DNA of 64,000 nt from Marinobacter sp. EhC06 (GCF_001650915.1 NZ_LXYO01000023.1:682001-746000), one strand, 5' to 3'; positions 35,117 to 44,686 are shown, counted from the first letter of the stretch. Notes: generated from the letters alone by a model not told the origin. Program-made: numbers and translations.

Positions 35117-37192
35117 TCAGCCCACCACCGGAACGTCGCTGTCTTCCTCTTCTTCCTGATCCGCCACGTCCTCTTCCGGCAAGGTGAAGCCGGCAACGGA
35201 AGACCGCAGCTCGGACGCCATTTCTGCCAGGTTACCGATGGACTTCGCGGTCGCATTGGTACCAGAGGAAGTCTGGGACGTGATTTCCTGGATAACGTTC
35301 ATGGTGTTGGAAATGTGCGCGGCCGACGAAGACTGCTGACGTGCGGCGTTGGAGATGTTCTGGATCAGTTCCGCCAGGGACATGGATACGTTCTCGATTT
35401 CCTCGAGGGCGATACCCGCGTCCTGAGCCAGACGGGCACCACGGACCACCTCGGCGGTGGTGTGTTCCATGGAGATAACCGCTTCGTTGGTATCTGACTG
35501 GATCGTCTTAACCAGCGCTTCAATCTGCTTGGTGGCCGCGGAGGAACGCTCCGCCAATCGCTGTACTTCGTCCGCAACAACCGCGAAGCCCCGGCCCGCG
35601 TCACCGGCCATGGAGGCCTGGATCGCCGCGTTCAGGGACAGGATGTTGGTCTGGTCGGCGATGTCGTTGATCAGGGATACGATGTCACCGATTTCCTGGG
35701 AAGATTCACCCAGACGCTTGATCCGTTTGGAAGTTTCCTGGATCTGCTCACGGATGTTGTCCATGCCGCGGATGGTGTTCTGTACCACTTCCGCGCCTTT
35801 CTTCGCGATCGCAACCGACCGCTCCGCAACCGCGGAGGACTCGGCAGCGTTCGAGGATACTTGGTCGATGGACACGGCCATCTCGTTCACCGCGGCGGAG
35901 GCGCCGGCGATTTCCTGGGCCTGGTGCTCGGAAGCATCGGCAAGATGCATCGCAGTGGCCTGGGTTTCCTGAGCCGCTGACGCTACCCGTACGGCAGTAC
36001 CACGAATCGCCTGTACCAGTCCGCGCATCTGGTCGATCGCGTAGTTGATGGAGTCCGCGATGGCACCGGTGAAGTCCTCGGTTACCGTGGCCTCCGTGGT
36101 CAGGTCACCATCAGCCAGGTCGGCCAGTTCGTCCAGCAGTCGCAGGATCGCGTTCTGGTTCTGCTCGTTCTGCTCTTGCGTAGTGGCCAGTCGGGCCTGG
36201 GCTTCGCGGTACAGGGCCAGACCGATAAACACAACAATGGCAACCATGGCGGCCAGGATGGCAAAGGCCAGGGTCGGGCTGACCAGGCGTGAGCCAGACT
36301 GGGTCCGGAAGTTCTCGGCCAGCACAGAGAGTTCGGAAAGCAGGATCTCGGAATTCTGGAAGATGTCGCTGGCAGCAGTACGAACCTTGAAGAGGTCGGG
36401 AGAGGCCTCAAGGATCGCGTCTACGTTCTGGGAGACGAACTGGAACAGTTCATCGACGGCTTCGAGGCCGTAAATGGCGTCTTCGTCATTTACCTGGGAG
36501 ATACCCATTGCCGGGTTGCCGTTCAGCTGGCCTTCGAGCACTCGCCCGAACAGGCTTGCGTCACGACCGAAACGGTCGGCGGCAATAACCGCGTCTTCGT
36601 CACCGGAGAGTACGTTGTTGACCGAGCGAACAATCCGCTCCGCCAGCAGAGACTGGCGCTGGGCCAGTGCGATCTGTTCGGCGGGTGCGTCGTTGTCGAG
36701 CAGGATCTGTACGATATCGTCGTACTCAACCTGCAACTGCGGGATGGTTTCGTTCAGGGTCCGGGCAACCTCGTGCAGGCCGAGTACCGCATCCTGAGTA
36801 GAGAGGATGCTGTCGGCGTTTTCCCGCACGGTGTTCCAGTTTTCCTGAACGCCACTCTGCTGGGCCAGTTCACTCGGCGGCAGACCGGTTTCCGGATTAC
36901 CCTCGGTTACGTTGGCCCAGAGCTGCTGGAATTCGTCACGGGAGCGGCGCAGCTGGTTGAAGGCCTCGGCGGTACCGCCGGCAGCCTCGGTCGCGTTCTT
37001 CGCAATCTCCTGAGAGAGCACCCTCAGTTCGGCGGTGTTGGCGATGTATTCCTGATCGTTCTGGCTGTCTTTGTTGATAATGAACAGCACCACAACGAGC
37101 AGGATAGTGAGTGCGATCAGCGCGGCGATCAGGCCGGCAACCAGCTTGTTGCCTCCCTGTCCCATACTGAGTCTTCCGGCTCTGTTCTTCAT
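35117..37192 (-). CDS. pilJ: Type IV pilus methyl-accepting chemoreceptor PilJ
   Basis: 691 residues. TM1 (about 18-39), a large periplasmic region (about 40-300) with PilJ-type four-helix modules, TM2 (about 302-322, LAFAILAAMVAIVVFIGLAL), HAMP-like segment and the MCP signalling domain with hairpin tip QTNILSLNAAIQASMAGDAG (partly) and GFAVVADEVQRLAERS. It ends in an acidic EEEEDSDVPVVG tail rather than a CheR-tethering pentapeptide. PilJ senses surface contact or pilin and controls ChpA. Strong ribosome-binding context is not obvious, but the frame and N-terminal TM fit. Confidence 0.92.
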   Translation of the reverse strand: MKNRAGRLSMGQGGNKLVAGLIAALIALTILLVVVLFIINKDSQNDQEYIANTAELRVLSQEIAKNATEAAGGTAEAFNQLRRSRDEFQQLWANVTEGNPETGLPPSELAQQSGVQENWNTVRENADSILSTQDAVLGLHEVARTLNETIPQLQVEYDDIVQILLDNDAPAEQIALAQRQSLLAERIVRSVNNVLSGDEDAVIAADRFGRDASLFGRVLEGQLNGNPAMGISQVNDEDAIYGLEAVDELFQFVSQNVDAILEASPDLFKVRTAASDIFQNSEILLSELSVLAENFRTQSGSRLVSPTLAFAILAAMVAIVVFIGLALYREAQARLATTQEQNEQNQNAILRLLDELADLADGDLTTEATVTEDFTGAIADSINYAIDQMRGLVQAIRGTAVRVASAAQETQATAMHLADASEHQAQEIAGASAAVNEMAVSIDQVSSNAAESSAVAERSVAIAKKGAEVVQNTIRGMDNIREQIQETSKRIKRLGESSQEIGDIVSLINDIADQTNILSLNAAIQASMAGDAGRGFAVVADEVQRLAERSSAATKQIEALVKTIQSDTNEAVISMEHTTAEVVRGARLAQDAGIALEEIENVSMSLAELIQNISNAARQQSSSAAHISNTMNVIQEITSQTSSGTNATAKSIGNLAEMASELRSSVAGFTLPEEDVADQEEEEDSDVPVVG

Positions 37193-37283
37193 TTTCTGGC
37201 TCCCGGCCTCTTCAAGAAATTGGCAAGTTTGTTTTTTCGGGTTTCAGGCGGTCAGGGTGATGTTCCTGCCATTGTCACCACCC

Positions 37284-37829
37284 TTACCACTGTGCGACGT
37301 CCAGAAATCGTTCGTCCTCGAGCAGGTCGACGGCCGAAAACACTTTCCAGACTTCCTCGTTGCGTTCGTAGCCGCCTGAGACAAACGGTCGAACGTTTTC
37401 AGGTACGCCCTCGGGCGAATCCTTGAAACTGTCAGTCGCGAAGTACTGCATGCCCAATACACTGTCGACCACCAGCCCGCTGAAAATATCGCCCTGTTCA
37501 ACCACCAGTACTCGCCGCTCCCGCTGGCTTCGGGAAGAGCGGGGAATATCGAAAAAGCCGGCGAGATCAACCAGGGGCAGGAGGCGGCCGCGGACATTGG
37601 CGGCGCCAAGCAGGAACGGGCGAACCCCCGGTATGTGGGTGAACCGGGGGACATGGAGGATTTCAGTGACTTCGCCCATGGGGGCAACGTAGCGTTCACC
37701 TGCGAGAACGAAGCCGATGCCGTTCCACAGTTCAACGGCTTCCTGTTGTTCCGGCAGGCCGGCAGCCAGTGACCGGCTGCGTGCGGCGATATCCGTCAGA
37801 ACGGCAAAAGGGGCGGCCTGGGCGGACAT
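37284..37829 (-). CDS. pilI: CheW-like scaffold PilI
   Basis: 181 residues, a single CheW domain (about 30-170: GIGFVLAGERYVAPMGEVTE, then LLGAANVRGRLLPLVDLAGF). It couples the receptor PilJ to the kinase ChpA. Its position between pilH and pilJ is the same as in Pseudomonas. The 91 bases before pilJ hold no other gene. The first 28 residues (MSAQAAPFAVLTDIAARSRS) form a short helix before the domain, as in homologues. Confidence 0.92.
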   Translation of the reverse strand: MSAQAAPFAVLTDIAARSRSLAAGLPEQQEAVELWNGIGFVLAGERYVAPMGEVTEILHVPRFTHIPGVRPFLLGAANVRGRLLPLVDLAGFFDIPRSSRSQRERRVLVVEQGDIFSGLVVDSVLGMQYFATDSFKDSPEGVPENVRPFVSGGYERNEEVWKVFSAVDLLEDERFLDVAQW

Positions 37830-37849
37830 GCATACTCCACGGTTGGGGA

Positions 37850-38212
37850 TCAGGCAATCAGACTGTTGATTGTTTTGATCAGGTCGTCTTCGTTAACCGG
37901 CTTGACCAGGTAACCCTTGGCGCCCTGGCGGGTACCCCATACGCGGTCAGTTTCCTGATCCTTGGTGGTTACAATGACCACCGGGATGGAAGCGGTTTCC
38001 GGTGCACGGGTCAGTTGGCGGGTTGCCTGGAAGCCGTTCAGGCCGGGCATAACCACATCCATCAGAACCAGATCCGGGGTTTCGGCACGGGCCTTGGCAA
38101 CACCGTCTGCGCCGTTGTCGGCGGTCAGCACTTCGTGCTGGTGCTTTTCCAGGATCGTGGAAATTTTCTTAACCTCGGTAGGGGAGTCGTCAACAATCAG
38201 AATGCGGGCCAT
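37850..38212 (-). CDS. pilH: Twitching motility response regulator PilH
   Basis: 120 residues, a stand-alone CheY-like receiver. The acidic pocket is ILIVDDS (Asp8-Asp9), the phosphoacceptor is Asp52 in LVLMDVVMPGLNG, and the conserved Thr and Lys lie in VIVTTKDQETD and GAKGYLVKP. No output domain. In P. aeruginosa PilH opposes or drains phosphoryl groups from PilG, influencing PilT-driven retraction and cAMP. It lies 20 bases upstream of pilI and 32 bases downstream of pilG. Confidence 0.92.
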   Translation of the reverse strand: MARILIVDDSPTEVKKISTILEKHQHEVLTADNGADGVAKARAETPDLVLMDVVMPGLNGFQATRQLTRAPETASIPVVIVTTKDQETDRVWGTRQGAKGYLVKPVNEDDLIKTINSLIA

Positions 38213-38244
38213 GGTTTCCTCGATGGTTCTTGGGGTCAGCAGGT

Positions 38245-38637
38245 TTACTGTTCCGCCTGTGGAACGTATTGGCGGATGGTATTGAGCAGCTCATCCTTAC
38301 TGAACGGTTTGGTCAGATACTGGTCGGAGCCGACGATACGGCCTTTGGCCTTGTCGAACAGCCCGTCCTTGCTGGAGAGCATGATAACCGGCGTCTTTTT
38401 GAAGGAGGAATTGTTCTTGATAAGTGCGCAGGTCTGGTAGCCGTCCAGGCGGGGCATCATGATATCAACAAAAATGATGTCCGGCTGGGAATCGGCAATC
38501 TTGGCAAGAGCGTCAAAGCCGTCAGTCGCGGTGATGACCTCACAGCCGACCTTTTTCAGAAGGGTTTCTGCGGTGCGACGTATGGTTTTACTGTCGTCGA
38601 TCACCATGATCTTCAAATTCTCGAAGTTGTCATCCAT
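38245..38637 (-). CDS. pilG: Twitching motility response regulator PilG
   Basis: 130 residues, a CheY-like receiver with a slightly longer N-terminus than PilH. Motifs are IMVIDDSKTIRRTAE, the phosphoacceptor Asp58 in IIFVDIMMPRLDG and the switch Lys in YLTKPFSKDE. It is the first gene of the operon pilGHIJK-chpABC, which continues without strand change to 25.1 kb. In P. aeruginosa phosphorylated PilG promotes pilus extension and adenylate cyclase activity. The opposite strand carries gshB, the arrangement known from Pseudomonas. Confidence 0.92.
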   Translation of the reverse strand: MDDNFENLKIMVIDDSKTIRRTAETLLKKVGCEVITATDGFDALAKIADSQPDIIFVDIMMPRLDGYQTCALIKNNSSFKKTPVIMLSSKDGLFDKAKGRIVGSDQYLTKPFSKDELLNTIRQYVPQAEQ

Positions 38638-38934
38638 TGTCCAACTGCCTTGCGCTCAGCGACTGTCGTTATTTTAAAACGGGGTTTTTAACACAAACCT
38701 TAAGGTTCTTCTATAAACCCCGCTCATTTATAGATTATGAATGGCCGGATAAAAAGTATTAGTTTGTGACCAAATGTACTTCTGCCCGCAACGTCACGTA
38801 ACTGACTGAGGATTTCTCCGGATGCATTTGCAGCTCGGGTACAATACCATCTGATTTCACAGCATAGCACTTAATGCCCGGTCCGCTCTGCAGACCGGTT
38901 CGTGTTTTTAACCCTCAGGAGTGCAGGAACGCCC
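38638..38934. promoter_or_regulatory. Divergent control region between pilG and gshB with nested dyads
   Basis: About 300 bases with no gene. It must contain the promoters of pilG (leftward) and gshB (rightward). The pilG-proximal half is A/T-rich and holds a nested dyad: CGGGGTTT (38680-38687) pairs with AAACCCCG (38715-38722), enclosing a perfect 12-base palindrome AACCTTAAGGTT (38696-38707). A leftward TATAGA hexamer (38710-38715) overlaps the outer arm, so the dyad may be an operator. I see no good -35 for it. gshB has an AGGAGTGCAGGAA ribosome-binding region just before 38935. Confidence 0.5.
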
Positions 38935-39888
38935 ATGACCGTCAGACTCGGGATCGTGATGGATCCGATTGAAGATATCCACTTCAAGAAAGACAGCTCA
39001 CTGGCCATGTTGCTGGCTGCCCAGAAGCGTGGTTGGGAAATCGAGTACATGGAGCTGCCGGATATGTATCTCGATGGCGGCCGGGCCATGGCACATACCC
39101 GCGACCTGACCGTCCACATGGATCCCGAGAACTGGTACAGCTTTGGCCCGAGCCAGGACCGGGCGCTGGGCGACCTGGATGTCATCCTCATGCGCAAGGA
39201 TCCGCCGGTAGATCGGGAATTCCTGATGGCCACCTATATACTGGAGGCGGCCGAGCAGCAGGGCGCGCTGGTGGTCAATCCGGCATCCACGCTTCGCGAC
39301 TGCAACGAGAAACTCTTTGCCACCCAGTTCGAGGACCTTACGCCACCGCTGTTGGTCAGCCGCTCGGCAAGCCGTTTCCGCGAGTTCTATGCCAAACACG
39401 GCGATGTGATCATGAAGCCGGTGGACGGGATGGGTGGCCATTCGATCTTCCGGATCCGGGAAAATGATTTCAACCTGGGTGTCATCATCGAAACCCTCAC
39501 CAATTATGGCGCCCACCAGGCCATGGCCCAGAAGTACATTCCGGAAATCAGCGATGGCGACAAGCGTATTCTGCTGATCGATGGTGAGCCGGTACCCTAT
39601 TCCCTTGCCAGAATACCGTCCCACGGAGAGAATCGGGGCAACCTTGCCGCCGGCGGCCGGGGTGAGGGCCGGGAGCTGACGGCCCGGGATCGGGAAATCT
39701 GCGAGCGGGTTGCGCCGGTGATTAAAGAGAAAGGCCTCATTTTTGTCGGCCTGGACGTGATCGGTGATTATCTGACCGAAATCAATGTCACCAGCCCGAC
39801 CTGCATCCGGGAACTCGATGCGGCGTTCGGGATCGATATTGGTGGTCTGTTAATGGACGCAATTGCAAAACGCCTGGGCCAGGCATAA
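38935..39888 (+). CDS. gshB: Glutathione synthetase
   Basis: 317 residues, the usual GshB length. The start MTVRLGIVMDPIEDIHFKKD is the typical N-terminus, so the upstream in-frame ATG at 38902 is rejected. An ATP-grasp domain follows, with KPVDGMGGHSIFRI (P-loop-like) and the metal-binding GLDVIGDYLTEINVTSPT near the C-terminus. It adds glycine to gamma-glutamylcysteine using ATP. It starts a plus-strand series gshB-tonB-yqgE-ruvX-pyrR-pyrB-pyrC', conserved in Pseudomonas. Confidence 0.93.
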   Translation: MTVRLGIVMDPIEDIHFKKDSSLAMLLAAQKRGWEIEYMELPDMYLDGGRAMAHTRDLTVHMDPENWYSFGPSQDRALGDLDVILMRKDPPVDREFLMATYILEAAEQQGALVVNPASTLRDCNEKLFATQFEDLTPPLLVSRSASRFREFYAKHGDVIMKPVDGMGGHSIFRIRENDFNLGVIIETLTNYGAHQAMAQKYIPEISDGDKRILLIDGEPVPYSLARIPSHGENRGNLAAGGRGEGRELTARDREICERVAPVIKEKGLIFVGLDVIGDYLTEINVTSPTCIRELDAAFGIDIGGLLMDAIAKRLGQA

Positions 39889-39936
39889 TCCGGTAATGGT
39901 GACCGGGCAGGTTTAACGACAGGATCCGTATCAGGA

Positions 39937-40803
39937 ATGGCAGTTCAGGTAAGCGACTTCGACCGGTTTTCCTTCACCCTTTTCATGGCACTGGCGGTGC
40001 ATGCCATCGTGGTGCTGGGAATTACCTTTGCGCCTGAGCCACCCCGTTCCTCGGCCCAGACCATGGAAATCACCCTGTCCCAGTTTGACGACGAAGAAGC
40101 CCCGGAGAAAGCGGACTTTCTGGCCCAGACCAGTCAGAAAGGCAGCGGCACCCAGGAAGAGGCTCGGGAAATGACCACGCCCCAACCGGCAGAGGTCAGC
40201 CAGCCTGAGGTGGCTCAGGTCCAGCCGGAGCCGCCGTCCCAGACCGAGCCGCAGCCGCGCCAGGAAAAACAGGTGGTGCAGACCGAGAGTTCGTCCAGTC
40301 AGAAGGTTCAGCAGCCTGAGGAGCACACCAGGCCGGAAGAGGAACCTCTGCCGGTGCGGGAGAAAAAGAGCCTGATGGAACGCAGCCTCGAAATTGCCAG
40401 CCTGGAGGCGCGCTTCGATGCCCAGCAGCAGGCCTATGCCCGCAAGCCCAGGGTGATGCGTGTTACCGCTGCCTCTACGCTCAAGTCCAGCAACGCCTGG
40501 TATGTCCAGAACTGGGTCAGCAAGGTAACCCGGGTGGGCAATATCAATTACCCAACCGAGGCGCGCAATGCCGGAATCTATGGCACACTGAGGTTGCTGG
40601 TGTCCCTGAAGAAGGACGGCACCATAAAAGAGGTGGCTATCCTGCAGTCTTCCGGTAGTACCGTGCTGGATGACGCTGCCATACGCATAGTCAGGATGGC
40701 CGCGCCTTTTGCACCATTTCCGGACGAAATGCGGCAAGAGGTGGACGAACTCGAAATCATACGTACCTGGTCCTTCCAGCGTCGGGGGCTGACATCCGGA
40801 TGA
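39937..40803 (+). CDS. tonB: TonB-family energy transducer
   Basis: 288 residues. One N-terminal membrane anchor (about 12-30, TLFMALAVHAIVVLGITF, with the SxxxH-like His22) is followed by a periplasmic Pro/Glu/Gln-rich linker (about 60-150) and a C-terminal TonB domain (about 195-285, NYPTEARNAGIYGTLRLLVS). It would couple proton-motive force from ExbB/ExbD to outer-membrane receptors. Which receptor it serves is unknown, as none is nearby. In P. aeruginosa the gene in this position is the TonB3-type, linked to twitching. The stop overlaps yqgE by 4 bases. Confidence 0.85.
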   Translation: MAVQVSDFDRFSFTLFMALAVHAIVVLGITFAPEPPRSSAQTMEITLSQFDDEEAPEKADFLAQTSQKGSGTQEEAREMTTPQPAEVSQPEVAQVQPEPPSQTEPQPRQEKQVVQTESSSSQKVQQPEEHTRPEEEPLPVREKKSLMERSLEIASLEARFDAQQQAYARKPRVMRVTAASTLKSSNAWYVQNWVSKVTRVGNINYPTEARNAGIYGTLRLLVSLKKDGTIKEVAILQSSGSTVLDDAAIRIVRMAAPFAPFPDEMRQEVDELEIIRTWSFQRRGLTSG

Positions 40804-41366
40804 CAGCATCAAAACACTCTCCCCATAGTTTGCGCCACCAGTTCCTGGTGGCATCGCCCTATCTCGCTGATCCGCGTTTCCATGGTGGCGTGATCTATAT
40901 TTGCGAGCATTCCGACGACGGTGCCCTGGGGTTAATGATCAATCAGCCGCTGGACATCCACCTTGGTGAAATTCTGGAACAACTGGACCTGCCAGGAGGC
41001 GAACTGGATCTGCCGGTATTCAGCGGTGGTCCGGTGCAGCCGGAAAGGGGCTTTGTGCTGCACCCGCCCGGAACCAGCTGGCAGAATACGGCCAAGGTCA
41101 CCGAAGATGTTCTGTTGACCACTTCCCGCGACGTATTGGCCGGCATTGGCCGCGCTGAGGGCCCAGATGAATACCTGGTAGCCCTTGGCTACTCCGGCTG
41201 GAGCGAGGGGCAGCTGGAAGAAGAGCTGGGCAGTAATGCATGGCTGACTTGTCCTGCCACCACTGACATCCTGTTCCGTACTCCCTGGGAAGAGCGCTAC
41301 AAGGCGGTGTTGCAGCTGATCGGCATTGATCTCAATCAGCTCAGCGAATCGGTCGGTCATGCCTGA
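40800..41366 (+). CDS. yqgE: YqgE/AlgH family protein
   Basis: 188 residues, the usual length for the UPF0301 (YqgE/AlgH) family. Motifs are FLVASPYLADPRFHGGVIYI, GALGLMINQPL, VFSGGPVQPERGFVLH and ALGYSGWSEGQLEEEL. The protein is small and cytoplasmic. AlgH was named for alginate regulation in Pseudomonas, but its molecular role is unresolved. Its ATG overlaps tonB by 4 bases and its stop overlaps ruvX by 8, so translation is coupled. Confidence 0.93.
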   Translation: MTASKHSPHSLRHQFLVASPYLADPRFHGGVIYICEHSDDGALGLMINQPLDIHLGEILEQLDLPGGELDLPVFSGGPVQPERGFVLHPPGTSWQNTAKVTEDVLLTTSRDVLAGIGRAEGPDEYLVALGYSGWSEGQLEEELGSNAWLTCPATTDILFRTPWEERYKAVLQLIGIDLNQLSESVGHA

Positions 41367-41802
41367 ACCGGCCAGCCGTCGCGTCATGGCGTTCGATTTT
41401 GGTACCCGCCGTATTGGCGTAGCGGTCGGCCAGGAGTTGCTGGGCACCGGGCAGCCAGTGGCGCTGATTCCGGCCCGTGACGGTATCCCGGACTGGCAAC
41501 AGATTGAATCCCTGCTCGAGGAGTGGCGCCCGGATCTGGTGGTGGTTGGCCTGCCGCTCAATATGGACGACACCGAGAACGACATGTGTGCCCGGGCCCG
41601 CAAGTTCGGCAAGCGTCTGCATGGTCGCTACCATGTGCCGGTCGAGATGGTGGATGAGCGGCTCACCAGCTTCGAGGCCAAGGGTGAGGTGATGGCCGCC
41701 GGAGGCAGTCGTGATTTTGGCCGTCACGGGGTGGATGATCGGGCCGCCGTGCTGATACTGGAAACCTGGTTTGGTCAGCGGGAAAATGATGCCGGCGCGT
41801 GA
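41359..41802 (+). CDS. ruvX: Holliday junction resolvase-like RuvX (YqgF)
   Basis: 147 residues starting at the ATG 41359 inside the yqgE end (MPEPASRRVMAFDFGTRRIG). The RNase H-like fold shows the first catalytic Asp in AFDFGTRRIGVAVG, VVVGLPLNMDDTEN, and DERLTSFEA, then HGVDDRAAVLIL near the C-terminus. It takes part in pre-16S rRNA 5'-end processing (YqgF), and homologues have been assigned resolvase activity. It lies between yqgE and pyrR, as in Pseudomonas. Confidence 0.92.
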   Translation: MPEPASRRVMAFDFGTRRIGVAVGQELLGTGQPVALIPARDGIPDWQQIESLLEEWRPDLVVVGLPLNMDDTENDMCARARKFGKRLHGRYHVPVEMVDERLTSFEAKGEVMAAGGSRDFGRHGVDDRAAVLILETWFGQRENDAGA

Positions 41803-41834
41803 CGCAGGCTGGCTTTTAAGACAGTGAGGACTGA

Positions 41835-42344
41835 ATGACGGCATTGCTTGATATTGATCAGTTGCTTGACCAGATGGAATCCGGGCTGCGTCAGGCGCTT
41901 GAGCAACGGGGCGTGGAATCACCGGTTCTGATCGGTATCAGGACGGGTGGTGTCTGGCTGGCGGATGTGCTCAGCAAGCGCCTGGGTATCGAAGAGCCAT
42001 TCGGCGAACTGGACATTTCCTTCTACCGCGATGATTTCAGCCGCATCGGCCTGAACCCCCGGGTCAAACCTTCAAGCCTGCCATTCGATACCGAAGGCCG
42101 GGACATCATCCTGATTGACGATGTCATCATGAGCGGCCGGACCATCCGCGCCGCCATGAATGAGATCTTCGATTATGGCCGTCCAGCCAGTATCATACTG
42201 GCCACCCTGATTGACCTCGGTGCCCGGGAACTGCCCATCCAGCCGGATGTGGCTGGCAAGACAATGGCGCTGGAATCCCATCAACGTGTCAAACTGCGTG
42301 GCCCCGACCCGCTCCGTATCGAGCTTCAGGAAGCCGGACAATAA
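41835..42344 (+). CDS. pyrR: Pyrimidine operon regulator / uracil phosphoribosyltransferase PyrR
   Basis: 169 residues of the type I phosphoribosyltransferase fold. The PRPP loop is DIILIDDVIMSGRTIRAAMNE (long motif at about 92-112; key Asp-Asp). Other PyrR segments are LIGIRTGGVWLA and LDISFYRDDFSRIGLNP. In Gram-positive bacteria PyrR binds pyr mRNA. In Pseudomonas it acts upstream of pyrBC' as regulator. It lies 32 bases after ruvX and 27 before pyrB, so it probably belongs to the pyr operon. No attenuator hairpin with a T-run is seen between pyrR and pyrB. Confidence 0.9.
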   Translation: MTALLDIDQLLDQMESGLRQALEQRGVESPVLIGIRTGGVWLADVLSKRLGIEEPFGELDISFYRDDFSRIGLNPRVKPSSLPFDTEGRDIILIDDVIMSGRTIRAAMNEIFDYGRPASIILATLIDLGARELPIQPDVAGKTMALESHQRVKLRGPDPLRIELQEAGQ

Positions 42345-42371
42345 ACCTCCGAATCGGATAACAGGCGACCC

Positions 42372-43385
42372 ATGACCGCTAACGACTCTTCCCCGCACCA
42401 CTTGCAGCTGACCCGGGATGGTCAGTTGCGGCATTTTCTCACTCTCGACGGTCTGGATCGGGCGCTGCTGACCGACATCCTGGACACTGCGGACTCCTTT
42501 ATCGAGGTCGGTGAGCGAACCATCAAGAAAGTGCCACTGCTTCGCGGGCGAACCGTGGTAAACCTGTTTTTCGAGTCCAGCACCCGAACCCGCAGTACCT
42601 TTGAGCTGGCGGCCAAGCGCCTCTCTGCGGATGTGCTTAACCTGGATATCAGCACCTCGGCCACCTCCAAGGGCGAATCCCTCTCGGACACCCTGCTGAA
42701 CCTCGAAGCCATGGCCAGCGACATGTTTGTGGTCCGTCACTCCCAGAGTGGTGCGCCGCATTTCATTGCCGAGAGCGTGACGCCCGGCGTCGCCATCATC
42801 AACGCCGGTGACGGCCGTCATGCGCACCCGACCCAGGCCATGCTGGATATGCTCACCATTCGCCAGCACAAGGGACAGTTCGAGGGACTGAAAGTCGCCA
42901 TCGTCGGTGATGTGCTGCACTCGAGGGTAGCGCGGTCCCAGATTCGCGCCCTGAACGAGTTGGGCGCGGAAGAAGTTCGTGTTATTGCCCCGGGTACCCT
43001 GCTTCCCAAAGACGTGGAAAGCCTCGGCTGCACGGTGGAATACGACATGACCCGCGGGATGAAGGATCTGGATGTGGTCATCATGCTGCGACTCCAGAAA
43101 GAGCGGATGGAAGGGGCATTGTTGCCCAGCGAGCGGGAGTTTTACCGGTTATACGGCCTGAACCAGCAGAAGCTGGCGCTGGCTCACCCGGAGTGCATCG
43201 TTATGCACCCGGGGCCAATCAACCGGGGCGTTGAAATCGAATCCGCAGTGGCCGACGGGCCGCAATCGGTAATCCTGAACCAGGTGACCAACGGCATTGC
43301 CATCCGGATGGCGGTTATGTCGATGGCCATGGGTGGTCAGGTTTCCGAACGGCAGCAGAAATTGAGTGAGAGGGGCCAGGCATGA
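42372..43385 (+). CDS. pyrB: Aspartate carbamoyltransferase catalytic chain
   Basis: 337 residues, longer than the E. coli chain because of an N-terminal extension (about 25 residues: [20 protein letters not shown]), as in Pseudomonas-type ATCase. Carbamoyl-phosphate site [31 protein letters not shown] and the aspartate-binding loop [11 protein letters not shown] are intact. It joins carbamoyl phosphate and aspartate in pyrimidine synthesis. It overlaps pyrC' by 4 bases (ATGA). In Pseudomonas this enzyme is a dodecamer of PyrB with PyrC'. Confidence 0.94.
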   Translation: MTANDSSPHHLQLTRDGQLRHFLTLDGLDRALLTDILDTADSFIEVGERTIKKVPLLRGRTVVNLFFESSTRTRSTFELAAKRLSADVLNLDISTSATSKGESLSDTLLNLEAMASDMFVVRHSQSGAPHFIAESVTPGVAIINAGDGRHAHPTQAMLDMLTIRQHKGQFEGLKVAIVGDVLHSRVARSQIRALNELGAEEVRVIAPGTLLPKDVESLGCTVEYDMTRGMKDLDVVIMLRLQKERMEGALLPSEREFYRLYGLNQQKLALAHPECIVMHPGPINRGVEIESAVADGPQSVILNQVTNGIAIRMAVMSMAMGGQVSERQQKLSERGQA

Positions 43386-44686
43386 GCAGTGTGAACACGT
43401 CCGGAATCAGTCTGAAGATCACCGGAGGCCGACTGTTCGATGGTCAGGGTGCGGAGCAGGAAAATACCGCACTGCTGATTCGGGATGGCCGCATTGCCGC
43501 GGTGGGCGAGGCCGCTGCCCGGGAAACGGCCGACGAGACCATCAGCGCAGAAAACAGCGTGATCACACCGGGGTTTGTGGATCTGTGCTGTAACCTCCGT
43601 GAGCCGGGCAATGGCCAGAAAGGTAATATCGCTTCCGAGACACTGGCGGCGGCCCATGGCGGTTTCACCACGGTATGCGCCTCACCGGAAACCTCCCCGG
43701 TAAACGATTCCAGTGCGGTCACCCACCTGATCCGTGACGGTGCTGCCAGCCGTTCGCCCATCCGGGTTTTGCCCATTGGTGCGATTACCCGGGGTCTTGA
43801 GGGCGATCTGCTCAGCGACATGGCCGGTCTGGCTTCAGCTGGCTGTGTCGCAGTCGGTAATGGCTCCCGGGGTGTGCGCAATGCCCGCATTTTGCGCCGG
43901 TGCATGGCCTACGCCCAGACCTTTGGCTTGACGGTGATGTTCAGCCCCGAGAACCAGGCCCTGGCCGCCGACGGCTACGCCCACGACGGGCTGGTGACCT
44001 CGCGGCTGGGTTTGCTGGGGATTCCGGAAGTGGCGGAAACCGCCGCGGTGATGGAAATGCTGTTGCTGGCGGAGGAAACCGGGGTTCGTTTGCACCTGAG
44101 CCAGCTCTCTTGCGGTCGCAGTGTTGAAATGCTGGCCGATGCCCGCAGCCGCGGTATTGCAGTAACTGCCGATGTGGCTATGCACCAGTTGGTGTTCACC
44201 GAGGACGCCCTGGCGGGGTTTGACAGCCGCTTCCATGTTCGGCCGCCACTGCGCGGCGAGAGCGATCGCAAGGCCCTGATTGCTGGCGTCCGGGAAGGCA
44301 TTATTGACGCCATCGTCAGCCAGCATCAGCCCCATGATACTGCTGCCAAGCAGGCGCCCATGGCGGCCACTGAGCCTGGCTTGTCCAGCATCGAGAGTGT
44401 GTTGTCGCTGGGTCTTGAGCTGGTGGAAATGAATGAACTGGCGCTGCCTGACCTGATCCGGGCGCTGACCACCGGCCCGGCCTCCGTGCTTGGCCGGACG
44501 GCTCGTCTGGCTGAGGGGGAAACGGCCGATATTTGCCTGTTCGATCCCGATGCATTCTGGACGCCGAATTCGAAAACACTGGTTTCAGCCGGTCGTCATG
44601 CACCGGTGACCGACCGCGAATTGCCGGGTGTCATCCGTCTCACCCTCAGTGAGGGTCGGAAGGCCTGGTCCCAGGCCGTGATCTGA
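43382..44686 (+). CDS. pyrC': Non-catalytic dihydroorotase homologue PyrC'
   Basis: 434 residues of the amidohydrolase/dihydroorotase fold. Where active dihydroorotases have the metal-binding DxHxHLREPG motif, this protein has [13 protein letters not shown] (about residues 61-73), so both histidines are lost while the rest of the motif is kept. The later HQPHD segment is partly retained. This is the hallmark of PyrC', which is needed to assemble PyrB into active ATCase in Pseudomonas but has no dihydroorotase activity. The 4-base overlap with pyrB supports a fixed stoichiometry. A genuine pyrC must lie elsewhere. Confidence 0.92.
   Translation: MSSVNTSGISLKITGGRLFDGQGAEQENTALLIRDGRIAAVGEAAARETADETISAENSVITPGFVDLCCNLREPGNGQKGNIASETLAAAHGGFTTVCASPETSPVNDSSAVTHLIRDGAASRSPIRVLPIGAITRGLEGDLLSDMAGLASAGCVAVGNGSRGVRNARILRRCMAYAQTFGLTVMFSPENQALAADGYAHDGLVTSRLGLLGIPEVAETAAVMEMLLLAEETGVRLHLSQLSCGRSVEMLADARSRGIAVTADVAMHQLVFTEDALAGFDSRFHVRPPLRGESDRKALIAGVREGIIDAIVSQHQPHDTAAKQAPMAATEPGLSSIESVLSLGLELVEMNELALPDLIRALTTGPASVLGRTARLAEGETADICLFDPDAFWTPNSKTLVSAGRHAPVTDRELPGVIRLTLSEGRKAWSQAVI

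Noticed and set aside
38902..38934. Upstream start for gshB at 38902
   Set aside because: The family N-terminus (MTVRLGIVMDP) and the ribosome-binding site support the ATG at 38935.
42345..42371. PyrR-type attenuator between pyrR and pyrB
   Set aside because: The 27-base gap is too short for anti-terminator and terminator structures.
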